Shown one piece after another: positions 7,581 to 10,223 of a DNA stretch of 10,223 bases. Location of the stretch: positions 1 to 10,223 of the forward strand of contig MU405535.1 in NCBI GenBank assembly GCA_022836615.1. Direction: 5' to 3'. The first letter of the stretch is position 1, and every line of letters begins with the position of its first letter. This DNA is from Annulohypoxylon bovei var. microspora (lineage: Eukaryota > Ascomycota > Sordariomycetes > Xylariales > Hypoxylaceae). A program made the position numbers and the translations under genes. A model generated the notes under the pieces. It was not told the DNA's origin and made no database searches. It worked only from the letters and a program-made list of their open reading frames with translations.

Positions 7581-8522
7581 TTACGTAATTGCCTTAGGTA
7601 ATCGTTCCTGCCCACCTACCTGGTCCGTGCGCGAGAACCAGCTTTTGACAAGCTTTTCGTTTCTGAAAAACTGAATCTTGTCGAAAACCACCTTCTCGCG
7701 AACGGACCACCTCGAAAGCTGAGATACGTTGTCTGATTGGTCAAAAGCTCTGAGATGGACCCACCTGCAAGACAATGCACCCAATCAATCGTCGTGGACT
7801 TAACGGCCTCTCTGGAGATAACGGGGTTTACACACTTTTTAGCGCCGGAGATACGGGATTACCGCGATAGGAGATTTTTGATAAGGATGGACCATGGAGA
7901 AAAAAGGGAAAAAAAAAAACACACCAAAGCTTTACCCGTACAATTACCCTCGTTAAACTCGGGCACTCGGGTAAAACTATTTTTGGGTGAAGCTATTCCC
8001 ACTTACGTTGTCGCTAACCCCCCTTTGGTCCACTCCGCGAGCTCGTCGTCGCTCATACGTTCGACCTTGCCGTCTTCCAGCTCGTCCGAATAAGGGTGAA
8101 AGAAGGGATCTAGCCCTTTCACCACCCCAGCCCGTAGCCATGACGGCAAGACCTGTTACGGATCGGGGCTCTTGTCAGGGTATTCAAAAAGGCACAGCCT
8201 TGACGGCTGTGGAACAATCACTCGTATCAATCTGGTGGTAGTTGAGTTAAGTAATAAAGTTGTTCATGTAAGAAGGATCGTGGCTAGCCCACGATCTGTA
8301 AGATCAGCTATAAGCTACTGAGGGTTGGCGCTGAAGGCGCTAACCTTGAATAGATCAGAAACCTTAACAAGACCTGAGATAATTTAATAGATAATAATTT
8401 CAACGCTGATCAAAGCTTTCGTACGAACGCCACATATATTTACTTACCACAATCGTTGTTATAATCGTTGTTATAATCGTTATTATAATCGTTGTTATAA
8501 TCGTTGTTATAATAATTGCCAT
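7581..8522 (-). CDS. Predicted three-exon gene, small protein of unknown function, interrupted in intron 1 by a solo LTR
   Basis: The model has exon 1 at 8522-8448 (25 codons), exon 2 at 8152-8007 (48 codons plus 2 bases) and exon 3 at 7764-7581 (1 base plus 61 codons including TAA). Both donors read GTAAGT and both acceptors CAG, and the three exons join in one frame to give 134 residues. The ATG at 8522 is preceded in frame by TAA four codons upstream. Residues 2-25 are Ile/Thr repeats. Exon 2 is charged (DELEDGKVERMSDDELAEW). Exon 3 is basic-amphipathic (VREKVVFDKIQFFRNEKLVK), and its codon choice (GAC, AAC, TTC, AAG) looks like real coding. No family, catalytic motif or convincing signal peptide was recognised. 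A GTAGGT after ...SRTDQ near the end could be a third donor, making the stop at 7581 apparent only. Intron 2 has an alternative acceptor. With the LTR present the gene may be truncated in practice. Confidence 0.5.
7621..7709. repeat. Inverted repeat inside exon 3
   Basis: TGGTCCGTGCGCGAGAA at 7621-7637 pairs with TTCTCGCGAACGGACCA at 7693-7709, 16 of 17 positions. Weaker matching (CTTTTGACAAG against GTTTTCGACAAG) extends the arms inward. The arms encode WSVREK and WFSRTDQ on the bottom strand. It may be a 89-bp foldback insertion or an inverted micro-duplication that became coding. No target duplication is evident. Confidence 0.6.
7765..8006 (-). other. Intron 2 of the predicted gene
   Basis: The donor GTAAGT at 8006-8001 and the acceptor CTTGCAG ending at 7765 give a 242-bp phase-2 intron, long for a fungus. 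Inside is a pyrimidine run (about 7896-7920 on the bottom strand) of ten T, three C and more T. A second acceptor, ATCTCCAG ending at 7812, also keeps a frame open, to a TAG just inside the next 200 bases. The 7765 acceptor is preferred because its downstream codons look more protein-like. Confidence 0.4.
8095..8123. repeat. Hairpin in exon 2
   Basis: GTGAAAG then GGG, separated by a bulged AA (8096-8107), pairs with CCCTTTCAC (8114-8122), loop ATCTAG. The stem is about 10 bp counting the outer G-C pair. It lies within exon 2 of the predicted gene and could affect transcript folding, but nothing marks it as a regulatory site. Confidence 0.4.
8149..8153. repeat. Left target-site duplication AGACC
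   Basis: AGACC directly abuts the TGTTACGG end of the solo LTR and equals the five bases after its CCTTAACA end. On the bottom strand it is GGTCT: the last base of intron 1 plus the first four of exon 2. Confidence 0.85.
8154..8369 (+). mobile_element. Solo LTR (216 bp) with 5-bp target duplication
   Basis: The element begins TGTTACGG and ends CCTTAACA, giving the TG...CA ends and the 5-bp terminal inverted repeat TGTTA/TAACA expected of a retrovirus-like LTR. The same 5 bases, AGACC, lie immediately outside on both sides (8149-8153 and 8370-8374), the integrase signature. No internal retrotransposon sequence adjoins it, so it is a solo LTR left by recombination between two LTRs. AATAAA at 8253-8258 on the top strand may be the polyadenylation signal and suggests top-strand orientation. 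The body shows little RIP, consistent with a recent or short insertion. Whether the parent was Ty3/gypsy or Ty1/copia cannot be told from the LTR alone. Confidence 0.85.
8193..8345. repeat. Three strong hairpins inside the solo LTR
   Basis: CACAGCC / GGCTGTG (8193-8199 with 8205-8211) is a perfect 7-bp stem. GATCGTGG / CCACGATC (8276-8283 with 8289-8296) is a perfect 8-bp stem. GGTTGGCGC / GCGCTAACC (8323-8331 with 8337-8345) is 9 bp with a single G-T pair. All have 5-base loops. Three GC-rich stems in 216 bp is a lot for an LTR, and they may matter for the retroelement RNA. Confidence 0.7.
8370..8374. repeat. Right target-site duplication AGACC
   Basis: This is the second copy of the LTR target duplication. 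It is followed by TGAGAT, which with the C at 8374 forms the original bottom-strand acceptor ATCTCAG. Confidence 0.85.
8451..8522 (-). repeat. 12-bp tandem repeat forming most of exon 1
   Basis: Five bottom-strand units ATAACAACGATT (the third is ATAATAACGATT) follow a diverged first unit ATGGCAATTATT that supplies the start codon. The 12-bp length keeps frame, giving the tetrapeptide Ile-Thr-Thr-Ile repeatedly. The C-to-T at a CpA in unit three changes Thr to Ile and looks like RIP leaking from the adjacent AT-rich block. Confidence 0.85.
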
Positions 8523-9330
8523 AAAAGGTATTTAATGGTATTTATTAATGAAACCATTTAATTTAATAATAAATATTAATAATTATTAATAAAAAAGTTT
8601 TATATTTATTATAATTTTATAATTAATACATTTATTATATTAATTATATTCGTTTTTTTAAAATAATATTAATATGAATTATAAAAGTAATTTTATTAAC
8701 CATTTATAATTTAAATATTATATTAAGTTTTAATTTTAAATAAAATCACGGAATTTTATTTTTAAAATATATAATTTTTTTTATAAAATAAATTATATTT
8801 ATATTACTTTTTTTTTTTATTAAAAATAAATTTAAAAAATTTAAATGTTTTAAAAATACGTTTTAAAACTTTGTTTATTATTTAAATATTTTAATGTAAA
8901 TTTATATTAAAATAAAATTCGTATTAATATTATTTTAAAAGGTCGAATATACACGTACGATAACTTTAAATGTAATAAATAATTAAATTTAAAAATAAAA
9001 CCGTGTAATTAAATTAATTTAATTAATTTAATAATGCGTGTATATTAATGAATTAACGTGTAATAATTCCGAACATTAATTATATTATTAAATAAATTAT
9101 ATTTAAGTAATTTATTTTAATATTTAAAAAAAAATAACGTAAATTTAAATATTTCGTAAAATTTATATAACGAAATTTATTTTATTAAAACTCGCGATAT
9201 AAATTATAAAAAAAAATTATTTAATTAAAAATAAAAAAAATTAATAAAAAATAAAAATTATAAAACGATTTTAAATTTAATTAAAAATAAAAGTTTTTTT
9301 ATTTAAAATCCATTAAAAATTTAAATTTAC

Positions 9331-9352
9331 CCGCGGTTTAACCGCGGTTTAT
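9331..9352. repeat. 11-bp doublet CCGCGGTTTAA / CCGCGGTTTAT
   Basis: Two adjacent 11-bp units keep the GC-rich core CCGCGG. Their word TTTAACCGCGG differs by one base from TTTAACCGGGG, the best-preserved unit of the array 160 bp downstream. It is probably an outlying or ancestral piece of the same satellite. Confidence 0.6.
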
Positions 9353-9513
9353 TAATATAAATATTTATAAAATAATAATTTTATAAAATTTTATATTTTT
9401 ATAATTTTAAAAACGATATTTAATAATTTTTAATTTAATTAAATTAATAAAAATAAATGCATTATAATAATTTTAATAATCGTTACGTAATATTAATTTA
9501 ACGTGGCTTTAAA

Positions 9514-9854
9514 TTTAATTAAAGTTTAACCGAAGTTTAATTAAAGTTTAATTAAAGTTTAATTAAAGTTTAATAATAATTTAATTAAAGTTTAATTAAA
9601 ATTTAATTAAAATTTAATTAAAGTTTAATAATAATTTAATCGAAATTTAACCGGGGTTTAACCGGGGTTTAATTAAAGTTTAATAACGGTTTAATCGAAA
9701 TTTAATTAAAATTTAATTAAAATTTAATTAAAGTTTAATAACGATTTAATTAAAGTTTAATTAAAATTTAATTAAAATTTAATTAAAATTTAATAATAAT
9801 TTAATTAAAATTTAATTAAAATTTAATAACGGTTTAATAATAATTTAATAATAA
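9514..9854 (+). repeat. 31-unit, 11-bp tandem array with 55-bp higher-order period
   Basis: Thirty-one consecutive units of exactly 11 bp run without a phase slip, each starting TTTAA. Type A units are TTTAAYYRRRR (from TTTAACCGGGG to TTTAATTAAAA). Type B units are TTTAATAAYRR. Counting the first unit as 0, type B sits at 5, 10, 15, 20 and 25, then at 28, 29 and 30, so the array is five A-A-A-A-B blocks of 55 bp plus a shortened tail. Differences within each type are C-to-T or G-to-A, so RIP explains the decay. The two units at 9646-9667 retain CCGGGG. Confidence 0.9.
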
Positions 9855-10016
9855 TTTAATTTTAATTTATTAATAAATTTATAAAAATATAATTAAATTC
9901 ATTTAATTTATTTAATTTAAATAAATATTTAAATTAATATTATTAATTATAAAAAATAATATTCGTAAAATTATTTAAATATAAAAATTATATATATAAT
10001 TTAATTAATACGATTA

Positions 10017-10086
10017 TTTAATAACGAAATAAATTTAAAATTTAATTAATTTAATTTATTTAATAACGAAATAAATTTAAAATTAA
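10017..10086. repeat. 42-bp direct repeat, about 1.6 copies
   Basis: The 26-base word starting TTTAATAACGAAATAAATTT occurs at 10017-10042 and again at 10059-10084, 42 bases apart. It begins with TTTAATAACG, as do the better-kept type B units of the 11-bp array. It ends exactly where normal base composition returns. Confidence 0.7.
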
Positions 10087-10223
10087 TGCCCCGATTTAAG
10101 GGGTCTTTGTGTCGTTGGTTTCAAGTGAAAAAAAAAGAATGAATTAATTAATTAAAGAATTGTGGCGCAGGTCCGGGGAGTGTGGCTTGACTGGTTGATG
10201 TGTGGCAGCTCAATCTTTTTGGT
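10087..10223. other. Start of normal-composition DNA at the right edge
   Basis: Composition changes sharply here, with GTGGCGCAGGTCCGGGGAG and similar. The piece is too short to call a gene and no open frame or RNA can be supported. A short CCCC / GGGG hairpin sits at 10089-10103. It marks the right border of the AT-rich block. Confidence 0.6.

Larger units (their letters stand above)
8153..8447 (-). other. Intron 1 of the predicted gene, expanded by the solo LTR
   Basis: The donor GTAAGT lies at 8447-8442. Before the insertion the acceptor was ATCTCAG ending at 8374, giving a 74-bp phase-0 intron, a typical fungal size. The LTR and its target duplication added 221 bp. The last two LTR bases on this strand (CA) plus the first base of the duplicated target (G at 8153) make a new CAG directly before the same exon, for a 295-bp intron. 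The original CAG at 8376-8374 is still intact. Splicing there would read into the LTR and stop at TAG (8310-8308) after 21 codons. Confidence 0.5.
8523..10086. repeat. RIP-degraded AT-rich block, gene-free
   Basis: It has the same composition and stop density as the left block and begins abruptly at the predicted gene's start codon, so that gene's promoter region is itself heavily mutated. No open frame, RNA gene or transposon domain is visible. Recognisable contents are the doublet at 9331-9352, the 11-bp array at 9514-9854 and the 42-bp direct repeat near 10017. The remaining sequence shows nothing beyond low complexity. Confidence 0.85.

Noticed and set aside
7737..8093. Plus-strand open frame of 118 codons
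   Set aside because: It lies opposite exons 2-3 and intron 2 of the minus-strand model and crosses a purine run giving EKREKKKH. Its serine-rich end is the reverse of GAC/GAG codons on the other strand. The minus strand has splice signals and better codon character.
7987..8241. Plus-strand open frame of 84 codons
   Set aside because: It runs straight through the left LTR junction and ends inside the LTR, so its length is accidental.
8154..8369. SINE or MITE instead of an LTR
   Set aside because: TG...CA ends with a 5-bp duplication fit an integrase product. There is no A-rich tail or pol III box, and no long terminal inverted repeat.
8451..8522. CRISPR-like array
   Set aside because: The 12-bp units are directly adjacent with no spacers, and the context is eukaryotic.

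Overview
This window looks like nuclear DNA from a filamentous ascomycete fungus with a two-compartment genome. About 6.6 kb on the left and 1.5 kb on the right are extremely AT-rich. They have TAA stops in every frame, no open frame of useful length, and sequence copies that differ mainly by C-to-T and G-to-A changes. That is the footprint of repeat-induced point mutation (RIP). Between them (about 6640-8522) lies an island of ordinary base composition, and ordinary sequence starts again at about 10087. The fungal assignment is an inference from the RIP pattern and from intron structure (GTAAGT donors, one 74-bp ancestral intron). No sequence was matched to a named species or family.

Left AT-rich block (1-6640): no genes. 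It holds a roughly 710-bp imperfect palindrome (about 3165-3873) centred near 3525, a homopolymer T run, a purine tract, several small palindromes and a decayed 12-bp tandem array (6403-6462). A small patch of less mutated sequence contains a 61-bp hairpin (5712-5772) and a 126-bp MITE-like element with inverted ends and TA target duplication (5798-5923).

Island (6640-8522): first a unique stretch with an RNA polymerase III B-box-like motif (6890-6900), then a C-rich minisatellite built on CCACCCGT (about 6965-7512) with an 81-bp higher-order unit. Next comes a predicted three-exon minus-strand gene (start 8522, stop 7581) for a 134-residue protein of unknown function. All three exons join in frame, both donors are GTAAGT and both acceptors are CAG. 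Its first intron now contains a 216-bp solo LTR (8154-8369) flanked by the 5-bp duplication AGACC. The LTR landed across the 3' splice site and rebuilt a CAG acceptor on the far side, while the old acceptor also survives.

Right AT-rich block (8523-10086): no genes. Its main content is an array of 31 in-phase 11-bp units (9514-9854) with a clear 55-bp higher-order period. A few units keep the GC-rich ancestral form while most have decayed. A related 11-bp doublet lies at 9331-9352 and a 42-bp direct repeat at about 10017-10086.

The strongest observations are the solo LTR at a splice acceptor of a frame-coherent gene, the large RIP-diverged palindrome, and the fossil higher-order array. No new multi-gene system is visible.
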